This document shows positions 18,319-27,059 of a DNA stretch of 64,000 nt, in pieces. Under the pieces are notes generated by a model, which saw only the letters and a list, made by a program, of their open reading frames with translations, did not search any database and had not been told where the DNA came from. Numbering within the stretch: position 1 is the stretch's first letter; every line of letters begins with the position of its first letter. Source of the DNA: Bacteroidia bacterium (GTDB lineage: Bacteria > Bacteroidota > Bacteroidia > J057 > JADKCL01). Made by a program: the position numbers and the translations under genes. Location: positions 186,001-250,000 of the forward strand of contig JACJYV010000002.1 of NCBI GenBank assembly GCA_020635905.1, written 5' to 3'.

Positions 18319-19764
18319 TTATTCTACCAGTCCCAGTTCGTCGAGAGCAGTCCAGCCGAGGAGCCAGTTGGTGGTTCCGAAAGCGCCTTTGTACGCCGCA
18401 GCATCGTACCAGGTGTCGGTGGCAGATGTGGCAGACATGGTGTTGGACGGGATGGGGTTGAAGGAGGAGATGCCTCCGTCGGTTCCGGTGCGGGTCACAG
18501 AGATGCCGGGATCGGCTACGCTGTTGCTGGCAGAGGAGAAGTAATTTTTGAGGGCAGCCACAGCAGCCAGGGAGTCCGTTGCATCAGATCCGGGGCCTTC
18601 AATTTTGAAGATGTCGTCAGCTACGTTTCCGGCCACGTTGTAGAATACGTTGTTTTCCAGAACGAGGGTTCCTGCGTTGAAGCGGTTGTATGAATCTTCG
18701 CCGCTGGCGAGGTTTTCGATGTCAATGCCTTTGGCATATTCTACCCAGATGGAGTTGTGGTATTCTCCACCGGCATTGTCGCGGAAGGTGCAGGCACGGG
18801 TTCCCTGGGCAGCGCCACGTCCAATGTAGGTAGCGTTATAGATTACGGGGTGAGCGTAGGGAGTTCCGTCTTCAGGAGAGGTTCCACCATCGTGCTCGCC
18901 ACCACGGTCACCCACGGCTCCCTGAACAGCAAGCCAGAACTGGCCTTTGCCGCGGAATCCTTCGTCGTAGTCGAATCCGTCGTCACCGCAGAATGCGGAA
19001 ACGATGTATTTGATCTGGGGAGCTCCACCGAAGATTTCCATGCCGTCGTCGGCATTGGAGAAGATTTCGATGTGATTGATGGTGGTTCCGGAGCCTACGC
19101 CACCGAGGGTGAGGCCATTGATTTCGTTACCAGCTCCGATATCGGTTCCGCCGTAGCGGATGGAGATGTAGGAAAGTTTACCGGAGTTGTCGGTGTCGTC
19201 GGATCCGCCATAGAGACCGCGGGGCTCAGAGGTGGGGATACCTTCGATGGCGGTTTCGCCGGGAGCAGAGTTGAGGATGGCTTTACCCAGCACGATCAAA
19301 CCACCCCAGAGGCCGTTGGTGCCTGCCGGAATGTCGTTGGGATCGCTGATTTTGTCGGTGGCAGCGGTGAAGATGATAGGCTCAGAGGCGGTTCCTTCAG
19401 CCAGGAGAGTACCACCGCGGGCCACGATGAGGGCAGATGCGTCAGCGCCAGCGCCAGCTTTGCCCTTGATTACGGTTCCGGGTTCGATGGTCAGGGTTTG
19501 TCCGTCGTTTACGAAGCAAAAGCCATCAAGGAGGTAAATTTTGTCTTTGGTCCAGGTGGTGGTTCCGATTCCCGATCCGTCGTCGGTGATGGTTACCACG
19601 CCGGTAAATCCGCCGTCGTATGAGCATGATCCGTCGTCTTTTTTGGCGTCGGGATCGTAGTTATCTGCAGTGGGATCTGTACAGCCCTTGGGGCTGCAAC
19701 CAGAAAAAGCAAGCCCAAGGCCTGCAAATGCCAGTAAAAAAAGTGTAAGCCTAAGATTTTTCAT
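18319..19764 (-). CDS. CTDP-motif surface lipoprotein paired with the TonB receptor
   Basis: A 481-residue lipoprotein (signal LLAFAGLGLAFSGC). Just after the lipidated Cys comes a CTDPTADNYDPDAKKDDGSC motif, an Asp-rich, probably calcium-binding block common in secreted Bacteroidota proteins. The rest is a right-handed beta-helix-like body with repeated GLWGGLIVLG, SYISIRYGG and INHIEIFSNADDGMEIFGG segments, and it ends in LLGWTALDELGLVE. It is probably on the cell surface or the periplasmic side of the outer membrane, working with the receptor 190 bp downstream. The paralog at 20142 has the same architecture and the same last line (LLGWTFLDEGGYLE). No catalytic residues are recognised. Confidence 0.8.
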   Translation of the reverse strand: MKNLRLTLFLLAFAGLGLAFSGCSPKGCTDPTADNYDPDAKKDDGSCSYDGGFTGVVTITDDGSGIGTTTWTKDKIYLLDGFCFVNDGQTLTIEPGTVIKGKAGAGADASALIVARGGTLLAEGTASEPIIFTAATDKISDPNDIPAGTNGLWGGLIVLGKAILNSAPGETAIEGIPTSEPRGLYGGSDDTDNSGKLSYISIRYGGTDIGAGNEINGLTLGGVGSGTTINHIEIFSNADDGMEIFGGAPQIKYIVSAFCGDDGFDYDEGFRGKGQFWLAVQGAVGDRGGEHDGGTSPEDGTPYAHPVIYNATYIGRGAAQGTRACTFRDNAGGEYHNSIWVEYAKGIDIENLASGEDSYNRFNAGTLVLENNVFYNVAGNVADDIFKIEGPGSDATDSLAAVAALKNYFSSASNSVADPGISVTRTGTDGGISSFNPIPSNTMSATSATDTWYDAAAYKGAFGTTNWLLGWTALDELGLVE

Positions 19765-20087
19765 TGCTGTAATCTATTTTTTTCAATTCAAAATGAAACT
19801 GTCTGAAAGACAGTGCAAGATTAGTGTCGGGCAATGAATGAAAATGGTAGTAAAGTTTAAGAGATCGTGAAACTTGAAATGGCAAACCCGGTGAAAAGTG
19901 AACTTAAGGTTAATCGGAATTAACATTATTTTCCATTACGGTGGTTGGGGGATTGGAAGAGGCCCTTTTGATGTGGGTTTAACCACAGAGGGCGCCGAGG
20001 GATTACAGAGGTCACAGAGTTTTTTGCTGCAAAGCTTCTGCTTTGAGGGTTGGCTGACGGCTGATGGCCAGAGATTTGGGATTAATA

Positions 20088-20121
20088 AAAATTCCCCGAA
20101 ACGAGAGTTCCGGGGAATTTT
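20088..20121 (-). terminator. Intrinsic terminator after the second CTDP lipoprotein gene
   Basis: AAAATTCCCCG and CGGGGAATTTT pair over 11 bp around a 12-nt loop, 20 bp past the stop of the leftward gene at 20142. On the minus strand the stem ends in TTTT. Confidence 0.85.
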
Positions 20122-20141
20122 GATTTTCAGAATGGCAAGGA

Positions 20142-21578
20142 TTATTCCAGATACCCGCCTTCGTCGAGGAAAGTCCAGCCGAGGAGCCAGTTATCCACTC
20201 CGTCGAATGCGCCGCGATATACAGCGGGAGTGAAATAGCCATCCGACGGAACGGTGGCCCCGGCCAGTACGGCCGAATTCTGGGGCAAAGGATTCAGGGT
20301 TCCGTTGCGGGTACGGCTGATGCTGATCAATGGGTCGGCAATGGAGTTAAGGGCCACACCAAAATATCCGGTCAGGGTATCGGCGGCGGCCTGAAGGGTG
20401 CCCGCAGGTACGGTGCCATTGGCCAGGGGTACCAGACAGGTGGCAGCAGTATTGCTGCCTACATTCCAGAATACGTTGGTGTAAAATCTGATTTTACCTC
20501 CATTGAACTGGTCGATGGCATCGGGGTTGTTTTGCGATACCGCAATCTGGATTCCTTTGCCATGGTCGATGAAGATACTGTTGTGATATTCTCCCTGGGT
20601 GTTTTCCTGGAAAACGGCAGTCGGCAGGTTGTCTCCCTGGCCCCGTCCGATATGGGTGGCATTATAAACCACAGGGTGAGAATAGAGGTTACCCGCACCG
20701 CCTGAATTGTCGCCGGCGTATTCACCTTTGATTCCGTCCTGGATAGAAAACCAGAATTGACCTTTGCCACGGTATCCGTTTTCGGTAACGAAGCAATCGT
20801 CACCGTTGAAGGCGGAGATCATGTATTTGGAGCTGGTAGCACCCCCGTTAAATCTGATTCCGTCGTCGCCCGAAAAGATGACCTCCACATGGTGGATATC
20901 CGTACTGGAACCTACCCCGGCCAGATTAAGGCCGGCCAGTTTGGAGGTTCCGCCAATGCTGCCACCCGCATAGCGGATAGATACATAGCTGAGGATACCC
21001 GAATTATCGGCATCGTTTTGGCCTCCGTATTTTCCCCGGGTTTCGTTGGCGGGGATTCCATCGAACTGCTCCGTAAAGAGGGTGGCGTTGAGACGTCCGT
21101 TTCCAAGCAATATCAATCCACCCCAAAGCCCGCGGGTTCCTTCCACAATCTCGTCGTTGCGATCGAGGTTATCACTTTCTGCGGTAAAGATGATGGGAGA
21201 ATTGGGGGTGCCGTTGGCATTGATGACGCCTCCCTGGGCTACAATGAGAGCAGTTGCGCCTGCGCCGGTATCGGCTTTGCATTTGATGATGGTGCCTGGC
21301 TCAATGGTCAGGGTCTGGCCGCTGTTCACATAAACCAATCCCTCGAGCACATAGATATTCTCGTTGCGCCAGGTAACGGTGCCCACGCCGGAGCCATCGT
21401 CCACCACATTGATCAGGGAAGTTGCCCCGCGATCGTATATACAACCATCGTTTTTGGTGGCATCGGGTTCAAAATTTTGCGCTTTAGGGTCGGTACACCC
21501 TTTTTTTCCGCATCCTGAAACAAATATTAATGCGGCAAAGGCCAGCGGAAGCAAAAAAAGTATTCGTTTGTATCCCAT
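20142..21578 (-). CDS. CTDP-motif surface lipoprotein, paralog
   Basis: I place the start at the ATG at 21578 because it gives a clean lipoprotein signal (MGYKRILFLLPLAFAALIF, then VSGC); an upstream ATG at 21635 would add 19 charged residues in front. After the Cys comes CTDPKAQNFEPDATKNDGC, then a beta-helix-like body closely matching the gene at 18319 (TLTIEPGTIIK, GLWGGLILLG, YVSIRYAGG, IHHVEVIFSGDDGIRF). It is probably part of the same surface uptake system, or a variant for another ligand. It has its own terminator, so it is transcribed separately from the 18319 gene. Confidence 0.8.
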   Translation of the reverse strand: MGYKRILFLLPLAFAALIFVSGCGKKGCTDPKAQNFEPDATKNDGCIYDRGATSLINVVDDGSGVGTVTWRNENIYVLEGLVYVNSGQTLTIEPGTIIKCKADTGAGATALIVAQGGVINANGTPNSPIIFTAESDNLDRNDEIVEGTRGLWGGLILLGNGRLNATLFTEQFDGIPANETRGKYGGQNDADNSGILSYVSIRYAGGSIGGTSKLAGLNLAGVGSSTDIHHVEVIFSGDDGIRFNGGATSSKYMISAFNGDDCFVTENGYRGKGQFWFSIQDGIKGEYAGDNSGGAGNLYSHPVVYNATHIGRGQGDNLPTAVFQENTQGEYHNSIFIDHGKGIQIAVSQNNPDAIDQFNGGKIRFYTNVFWNVGSNTAATCLVPLANGTVPAGTLQAAADTLTGYFGVALNSIADPLISISRTRNGTLNPLPQNSAVLAGATVPSDGYFTPAVYRGAFDGVDNWLLGWTFLDEGGYLE

Positions 21579-21707
21579 GTTTGTTTTGGGTAAGGCCCGT
21601 AAATAATTTCTCTTTTCCCTTACAGGATGGCGCAATGACTATCCCCAAGTATCAAACTTAAGGAATTCAGGAGAATTTCGAAAGGAAAAAGGAAGGGATT
21701 GATGGTT

Positions 21708-22439
21708 TCAGGGAGTGTTCCTGACTTTGCCCAGGCAGGCCTGGTAGCGGTGAATGGTTTCTTCCAGACCGAGATACAGAGCGTCGCAAACCAAAGCGTG
21801 GCCTATGGAAACTTCTTCGAGGTGAGGCACCTGCTGGTTGAACCAGTGAAGGTTGTGAAGATCGAGATCGTGACCCGCATTCAGGCCCAGTCCAAGGGAA
21901 TGGGCCAGTTTGGCGGCTTCGCGGTAGGGTGCAACAGCTGCCTCACGGTCGTGGTGGTACTGTTCGGCGTAGGGACCTGTGTATAATTCTATGCGATCAG
22001 TGCCCGTGGCGGGAGCCGCCTTGATCATTTCCAGGTCGGTTTCGATGAAGATGGAAGTCCTGACCCCGGCTTTTTTGATGCGGGCAATCACTTTTTTGAG
22101 AAAATCAGCATGGGTAATGGTATCCCAGCCTTCACTGGAGGTGAGCGCTCCCGGAGGATCGGGCACCAGGGTAGCCTGGGCCGGTCTCACCTCTTCGATC
22201 ATTTTCAGGAATTCTTCTGAGGGATAGCCTTCGACATTGAACTCGACCGGGAGGGCGGGTTTCAGTTCATACACGTCGGCTTTGCGGATGTGGCGCTCGT
22301 CGGGGCGGGGGTGAACGGTGATGCCGTCAGCGCCGAAGCGGATCAGGTCGTGAGCCACCTGGAGCAGGTGGGGATTATTGCCGCCGCGTGAGTTGCGGAT
22401 GAGGGCTATTTTGTTGACGTTGACAGATAGCTGGGTCAT
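21708..22439 (-). CDS. pdxJ: Pyridoxine 5'-phosphate synthase
   Basis: The 243-residue TIM-barrel enzyme condenses 1-deoxyxylulose 5-phosphate with 3-amino-2-oxopropyl phosphate to make vitamin B6. It matches the family end to end: NVNKIALIRNSRGG, DGITVHPRPDERHI, the catalytic Glu in EFNVEGYP, TLVPDPPGALTS, SIFIETD, and GLGLNAGHDLDLHNL with the phosphate-binding VSIGHALV near the C-terminus. The length is typical. It lies downstream of maf with a 47-bp gap and may be co-transcribed. Confidence 0.96.
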   Translation of the reverse strand: MTQLSVNVNKIALIRNSRGGNNPHLLQVAHDLIRFGADGITVHPRPDERHIRKADVYELKPALPVEFNVEGYPSEEFLKMIEEVRPAQATLVPDPPGALTSSEGWDTITHADFLKKVIARIKKAGVRTSIFIETDLEMIKAAPATGTDRIELYTGPYAEQYHHDREAAVAPYREAAKLAHSLGLGLNAGHDLDLHNLHWFNQQVPHLEEVSIGHALVCDALYLGLEETIHRYQACLGKVRNTP

Positions 22440-22486
22440 GTCTGATCGATTTTGATTGCTGATACGGAAGTTTTAGCGGGAAGTTT

Positions 22487-23074
22487 TCATTTGGAAGAGA
22501 TCATTTGGCGGAATTTTTCCAGTTCCAGATACAGGCGGGAAACGGGTAATCCCACTACATTATAATAGTCACCTTCGATGCGCTCTATGCCCACCATGCC
22601 TATCCATTCCTGAATGCCGTAGCTGCCGGCTTTGTCATATGGTTTGTACACCTCTATATAGTGGTCTATGGTTTGGTCGGACAGGGGACGAAATGTAACG
22701 CGGGTGGTTTCGGCAAAGGTATGGTAATGATCCTTCCAGCGAAAGCAAACTCCCGAGATGACAAGGTGGGTTTTTCCGGATAATTCCAGCAGCATGGCCC
22801 GGGCTTCGGCAGAATCGGCGGGCTTGGCCAGGATTTTCTCTCCCAGCAGGACAATGGTATCGGCGGTGATGACGATGCGGTTTTGGGCGTGGTCGTCGTA
22901 ACTGGCGGCTTTGTGGCGGGCCAGATAAGCGGCAGCATCAGGCCCGGGCACTTCGGGGGGCAGGGTTTCGTCCACCTCGCGGGTGAATACCTCAAATGGT
23001 AATTCCAGGTCCTGAAGCAGGGCTTTGCGGCGTGGTGACTGCGAAGCAAGCATCAAAGGGGGTGTTATTGTCAT
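22487..23074 (-). CDS. maf: Maf-type nucleotide pyrophosphatase
   Basis: A 195-residue house-cleaning enzyme that hydrolyses non-canonical or modified nucleoside triphosphates. Motifs are LASQSPRRKALLQDL at the N-terminus, EVDETLPP, ITADTIVLLGEKILAKP and YIEVYKPYDKAGSYGIQEW. Two starts fit: the ATG at 23074, or the internal ATG at 23053 directly before LASQSPRRK. Either way the gene overlaps the 3' end of the DUF1015 gene (by 83 or 62 bp) in another frame, which suggests translational coupling. Confidence 0.94.
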   Translation of the reverse strand: MTITPPLMLASQSPRRKALLQDLELPFEVFTREVDETLPPEVPGPDAAAYLARHKAASYDDHAQNRIVITADTIVLLGEKILAKPADSAEARAMLLELSGKTHLVISGVCFRWKDHYHTFAETTRVTFRPLSDQTIDHYIEVYKPYDKAGSYGIQEWIGMVGIERIEGDYYNVVGLPVSRLYLELEKFRQMISSK

Positions 23075-24335
23075 TTTCGTCGATGGATGCGAAAATCAAT
23101 CCGCAGATTACTTTGGGATAGAAATAGGTTGATTTCTGAGGCATGAGCGCTCCCGTGTTGCAGACGGCCATCATGTCGTCCATGGTGAGGCCACCCACGA
23201 TAAAGGCCACGGCTTCGTGTGATTCATTGGCTTCCCGCACCGCGGTGCTGTAGTCTTTCTGGTACTCGATCTGCTGGGAAAAAGTCTGGCGCTCATAGGG
23301 AATGCCAAAGATGCGGTCGAAAACGAAGTAATGAAGTACGGAGTATTCGAGTTTTTTGACGGCTTCAGGCAGAGCCAGGGGATTGTCGCGCACGGGATCA
23401 GTTTCGGGGCGGAGGGAGATCAGGTACTGGTTTCCGCCGACCACCAGACCGAAGGTGTTTTTCTTCCTGCGGACTTCCTCGTAGAGGGGTTGTTTGGATT
23501 TGGATACGTCCTGGATGGTAAACCAGGGGTCGAAGCGGCGCAGCAATCCTTTGGCAGTCTGGGGGTGGCCGGGGGTACGAAGTACCCGGTGGATGGGCAG
23601 GATGCGCAGGTCGTCGGAGTGGAGGTTGGTGAGGTACATGAGGTGATAGTTCACCATGGGATCTCCGGGCAGGTTGCCCATTTTCTTTTGCAGGGCCTGG
23701 CTGCTGGCCAGGCGGTGGTGGCCGTCGGCAAGGTAGATTTTGCGCTCGCGCATGGCCGCAATGAAGCGGTCGATGTCGGCTTTGTGCTGCACAATGGCCA
23801 GCTTGTTGTTGACGCCCTGGTAGTCGAGGTACTGGTAGCGGGGATGCTCCATGTATTCGTCCATGAGTTTTTCGAGGGAAAAATCAGGATCAGAATAGAG
23901 CCCGTGGGTGGGCGACACGTTGAGGCGGGTGCGCTCCAGGAGCTCCATGCGGTCGGACACGGAGTGGGATATGGTGTCTTCGTGGAGGACCACGTCGCCT
24001 GCATTTTCGGTATCGTGGATGCGAACCATGGAGACAAAGCCTTTGCGCACGTATTTTTGGGGTTCGCCGTAAAGGAAAAATTCCTGATAATAGATGTAGA
24101 TGGCCGGCAGGGCATCCTGGCGCAGGATTTTTTCTTCGCGCCAGTGGTGGAGTTTGGCCACGGCATCGTCCATGGAGCGGGGCACAGAGAGGTGGATGGA
24201 GTTGTTGGGGATTTGGTAAAGTTTTTCCAATTCCTCTTTGCTCACCACGTCGAAGAGGGGCGAAAACTTGAGGTTGATGTCGGCGATGACTTCCTCGTTG
24301 TAGCGCAGGGCGCGGAATGGTCTGATGACGGCCAT
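22992..24335 (-). CDS. DUF1015-family protein
   Basis: A 447-residue cytoplasmic protein of the DUF1015 family. It is recognised from the opening IRPFRALRYNEEVIADINLK, the PRSMDDAVAKLHHWREEKIL region, the conserved YLADGHHRLASS motif near the middle, and ALMPQKSTYFYPKVICGL near the end. The DGHHR motif suggests nucleotide or phosphate chemistry, but the family function is not established to my knowledge. The last ~25 residues, after the usual family end, are unusual and lie in the overlap with maf, so the reading frame probably extended into the start of maf. Confidence 0.88.
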   Translation of the reverse strand: MAVIRPFRALRYNEEVIADINLKFSPLFDVVSKEELEKLYQIPNNSIHLSVPRSMDDAVAKLHHWREEKILRQDALPAIYIYYQEFFLYGEPQKYVRKGFVSMVRIHDTENAGDVVLHEDTISHSVSDRMELLERTRLNVSPTHGLYSDPDFSLEKLMDEYMEHPRYQYLDYQGVNNKLAIVQHKADIDRFIAAMRERKIYLADGHHRLASSQALQKKMGNLPGDPMVNYHLMYLTNLHSDDLRILPIHRVLRTPGHPQTAKGLLRRFDPWFTIQDVSKSKQPLYEEVRRKKNTFGLVVGGNQYLISLRPETDPVRDNPLALPEAVKKLEYSVLHYFVFDRIFGIPYERQTFSQQIEYQKDYSTAVREANESHEAVAFIVGGLTMDDMMAVCNTGALMPQKSTYFYPKVICGLIFASIDENDNNTPFDACFAVTTPQSPASGPGITI

Positions 24336-24814
24336 GACAGGCGCAAAGGTAATAATTTTCTCTCAGCTGCAAGGTTCAGGCTGCGAGCTTCTGGCTGCAA
24401 GCTGCAAGCTATCATGTTTTGGTTGACAAAGGGGGATTTCCTGGAGATGAAACTGACCGCTGAGTGCTGATAGCTGATAGCTTCTCGCAACGCGAGAGCC
24501 TGGGTTTTGGGCCTTGGCTGGTGTGGGAACCGTGTGCCGGGGACGATATACGACCGGCACACGGGTAGCGGGGAGTTGCAGGGACAGCAGGCACAGCCCC
24601 CGAAGGTGTTAAGGAGATTCGTGACTGGGCAATTTTTAAGCCCATTGTACCTTAATTACTCCCACTTTCAGGGATTCGCTTCTCTTCAGGTGATTTTTAG
24701 GTATCGCAAAGGACGCCAAGAGGTCGTTTTCCGCGATCCGTGGGTTGAAAGTGCGAAGATCGCTAAGCAGGACGGTTTTACTCCATTCTGGCAGCAACCC
24801 GGCCATCTCCTTAC
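24336..24814. other. Gene-free stretch with repeats
   Basis: No convincing gene. It starts with an array of CTGCAAGCT-like words near 24365-24410, has GATAGCTGATAGCTT at about 24470, and holds the perfect 10-bp hairpin at 24531-24563. The DUF1015 promoter should lie in its left part. Confidence 0.45.
24531..24563. repeat. Perfect 10-bp hairpin
   Basis: CGTGTGCCGG and CCGGCACACG pair around a 13-nt loop. There is no T-run, so a terminator is unlikely; role unknown. Confidence 0.5.
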
Positions 24815-26131
24815 CTAACTCACCAACTCAGCTTCGGGCTTTTTGGTCTCCACAGCCTTGCGTTTGAAGGGGCGGATGATGAGGCGGGTGCCTTTGTCGT
24901 AGGTGAGGTAGCTCCAGAACCAGTTGATGAAGACCACCAGTTTGTTGCGGAAGCCGGCCAGGTACATGAGGTGCACCAGCATCCAGGCGAGCCAGGCGAT
25001 GGAGCCGCTGAGGCGGATATTTTTGACGTCCACCACGGCTTTGTTGCGGCCAATGGTGGCCATGGAGCCCTTGTCGAAGTATTTGAAGGGCTTTTGCGGC
25101 CGCCCGAAGATCATGCTGAGGATGTTGCGCGACAGCAGGCGGGCCTGTTGAATGGCGGCAGGCGCGACCTGGGGATGTCCCTGGGGGTAGTTTTCGTCGG
25201 TGAGCATGAGGCAGACGTCGCCGATGGCAAAAACGTTGGTGTAGCCTTCGACCTGGTTGTACTCGTTGACGCGAAGACGACCGCCCCGGCCTGCGGCGTG
25301 CAAGACGCCTTCTATGCCGTTGCCAATGATGCCCGCGCTCCAGATCACGGTGGAGGAGGGAAGGATTTTGCCGGTGGAGGTGGTAACGGTTTCGCCGTCG
25401 AAACTTTCCACTTTGGTGTCGAGCCAGAGATTGACATCCAGCTTTTTGAGGGCCTGGGCTGCGTTTTTGGAGGCCTCTTCAGACATGGAGGCCAGTACGG
25501 CCGGGCCAGCCTCGATGAGGTGGATGTGCATCCTGCGGATGTCGAGTTCGGGATAGTCGGCGGGGAGAATGTGGTTTTTCAATTCGCCAAGGGCACCTGC
25601 GGTCTCGACGCCCGTGGGTCCTGCGCCAACGACTACGAAGTTCATGAGGGCTTCGCGCTTTTCGAGGTCGGGTGTGAGGAGGGCGGCTTCAAAATTTTGC
25701 AGGATGAGGCTGCGCAGGTCGAGGGCTTCGGGAATGTCTTTCATGCCGAGGCAGTGGCGCTCGATCTGGGCATTGCCAAAGAAATTGGTGCGTGACCCGG
25801 TGGCGATCACGAGGTAATCGTAGGTAATGCTGCCAATGGAGGTGAATACGGTCCGGATTTCGGGATCGATGCGCTGTACTTCAGCCATGCGAAAATGGAA
25901 ATTTTCGTAGCGTTTGAAGAGTTTGCGCAGGGGAAAGGCGATGGAATCGGGTTCCAGTCCGCCCGTGGCTACCTGGTAAAGCAGGGGTTGGAAGGTGTGG
26001 TAGTTGTTTTTGTCGAACATGACCACCTGAACAGGTTGGTCTTTGAGTGACTGGGCGAGATTTATGCCTCCAAATCCGCCGCCAATCACGACGACTCTGG
26101 GGAGATTGATATCAGGTACGTTGACTTTCAT
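24815..26131 (-). CDS. ndh: Type II NADH dehydrogenase
   Basis: A 438-residue FAD flavoprotein that passes electrons from NADH to quinone without pumping protons. The first dinucleotide-binding motif VVVIGGGFGGINLA (residues 12-25) binds FAD, and the second, NFVVVGAGPTGVETAGAL (about 164-181), binds NADH. ASMSEEASKNAAQAL, VFAIGDVCLM and APAAIQQARL are family blocks. The C-terminal ~60 residues contain a hydrophobic stretch (SIAWLAWMLVHLMYLAGF) that anchors it to the inner membrane. The AQ…Q motif that distinguishes quinone-using NDH-2 is present in VAPAAIQQA. It follows the tsaB/lipoprotein/GNAT cluster with an 85-bp gap. Confidence 0.9.
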   Translation of the reverse strand: MKVNVPDINLPRVVVIGGGFGGINLAQSLKDQPVQVVMFDKNNYHTFQPLLYQVATGGLEPDSIAFPLRKLFKRYENFHFRMAEVQRIDPEIRTVFTSIGSITYDYLVIATGSRTNFFGNAQIERHCLGMKDIPEALDLRSLILQNFEAALLTPDLEKREALMNFVVVGAGPTGVETAGALGELKNHILPADYPELDIRRMHIHLIEAGPAVLASMSEEASKNAAQALKKLDVNLWLDTKVESFDGETVTTSTGKILPSSTVIWSAGIIGNGIEGVLHAAGRGGRLRVNEYNQVEGYTNVFAIGDVCLMLTDENYPQGHPQVAPAAIQQARLLSRNILSMIFGRPQKPFKYFDKGSMATIGRNKAVVDVKNIRLSGSIAWLAWMLVHLMYLAGFRNKLVVFINWFWSYLTYDKGTRLIIRPFKRKAVETKKPEAELVS

Positions 26132-26216
26132 GTGTACCTCCGTGTTTGTTGTATGTTGGTGGCGAAATTGCCTGTAAAATGGAGTCTTTTGTACGTTTGG
26201 GCGGTGAAATAGTTGG

Positions 26217-26651
26217 TTATTTGCGCGGCTTTAGGGTCATTATTATTTCGTGGTCGTCGGCGCCCGTGGCTTCGAAGCCTGCGTTGGAAAATAGGTACTG
26301 GGCCCAGATGTTGTTTACAGCCATGGAGGCACGGATTTCGGCACAATCTTTTTTGCGGGTGAGCAGTTCGACCAGCAATTCGAGGGCCTTGCTGCCCACG
26401 CCCTGCTGCTGTGATTCCTGATCGACCATGATGCGGTTGATCCAGCAGACGCCGTTCCAGTTGCAGTACATGGCGAAACCCACGGTGCGGTCGTTTTTCT
26501 GGATGGCGAGGGGGGTGCAGCCGGGATCGAATTTGGACTGGGCAATGGAAAAGAGGTTGGAGGGAAGGAATTCCTCCTGTCCGGGGGCGGGTTGGAGGGA
26601 GATGACTTCTTCCCAGTTGAAGCGGTTGAGGGGGATGAGTTGGACAGACAT
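26217..26651 (-). CDS. GNAT-family N-acetyltransferase
   Basis: A 144-residue acetyltransferase. The acetyl-CoA-binding loop is seen in WINRIMVDQESQQQGVGSKA (Q-x-x-G-x-G type), with the C-terminal N-x-x-A-x-x-x-F helix in NNIWAQYLFSNAGFEATG. The N-terminal segment VGFAMYCNWNGVCWI is the usual central strand. It resembles diamine/protein acetyltransferases, but the substrate cannot be read from sequence. It starts 3 bp after the end of the lipoprotein gene upstream, so it is in one operon with tsaB. Confidence 0.88.
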   Translation of the reverse strand: MSVQLIPLNRFNWEEVISLQPAPGQEEFLPSNLFSIAQSKFDPGCTPLAIQKNDRTVGFAMYCNWNGVCWINRIMVDQESQQQGVGSKALELLVELLTRKKDCAEIRASMAVNNIWAQYLFSNAGFEATGADDHEIIMTLKPRK

Positions 26652-26654
26652 GGC

Positions 26655-27059
26655 CTAGTGTAAATTTTCCAGCAACTCTTTGCTTTCGTCGCTGAGTTCG
26701 ATTTCCTGACGGACGGCCACCTGGCCGTCCGTGACATCCACATGCTGGATTTTTTTGCCTCCGTCTTTCTGTTTGAAGGTAAGGAAGCATTTATCGTTGT
26801 CGCGCCACTCAATTTCCACCGTCTCGGCATTGAGGTCGGCAGCCACGAATTCGAAGGAAAAGTCTTTTTCCCCTTTTTCGGTTTTGACCAGACAGGTGAC
26901 CATGATGGGATCCAGTTTGAAGGTTTTGGAGCCTGAAATGGTGATTTCGCGGTTTCCCTGGGGGGAAACGGTGTGAATGCTATCAATGTCGCCTGCCATG
27001 CAGGAAAACAGAGCCAGGCTCAGAAAGAGGAGGGCGGGGAGAAGGAGGGAATTTTTCAT
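26655..27059 (-). CDS. Small lipoprotein of unknown function
   Basis: A 134-residue protein with a lipoprotein signal (LLLPALLFLSLALFSC). The mature part is a short beta-rich domain (REITISGSKTFKLDPIM, VEIEWRDNDKCFLTFKQKDG) ending in an acidic helix. No family is recognised. It overlaps the end of tsaB by 4 bp (ATGA), so translation is coupled, though a link in function to tRNA modification is unlikely. Confidence 0.78.
   Translation of the reverse strand: MKNSLLLPALLFLSLALFSCMAGDIDSIHTVSPQGNREITISGSKTFKLDPIMVTCLVKTEKGEKDFSFEFVAADLNAETVEIEWRDNDKCFLTFKQKDGGKKIQHVDVTDGQVAVRQEIELSDESKELLENLH

Noticed and set aside
18757..19623. Long open frame antisense to the CTDP lipoprotein
   Set aside because: Gly/Val/Ser-rich shadow caused by the codon pattern of the real gene.
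23331..24470. 379-codon open frame antisense to the DUF1015 gene
   Set aside because: Val/Phe/His/Gly-rich shadow with no motif; the opposite strand carries a recognisable family.
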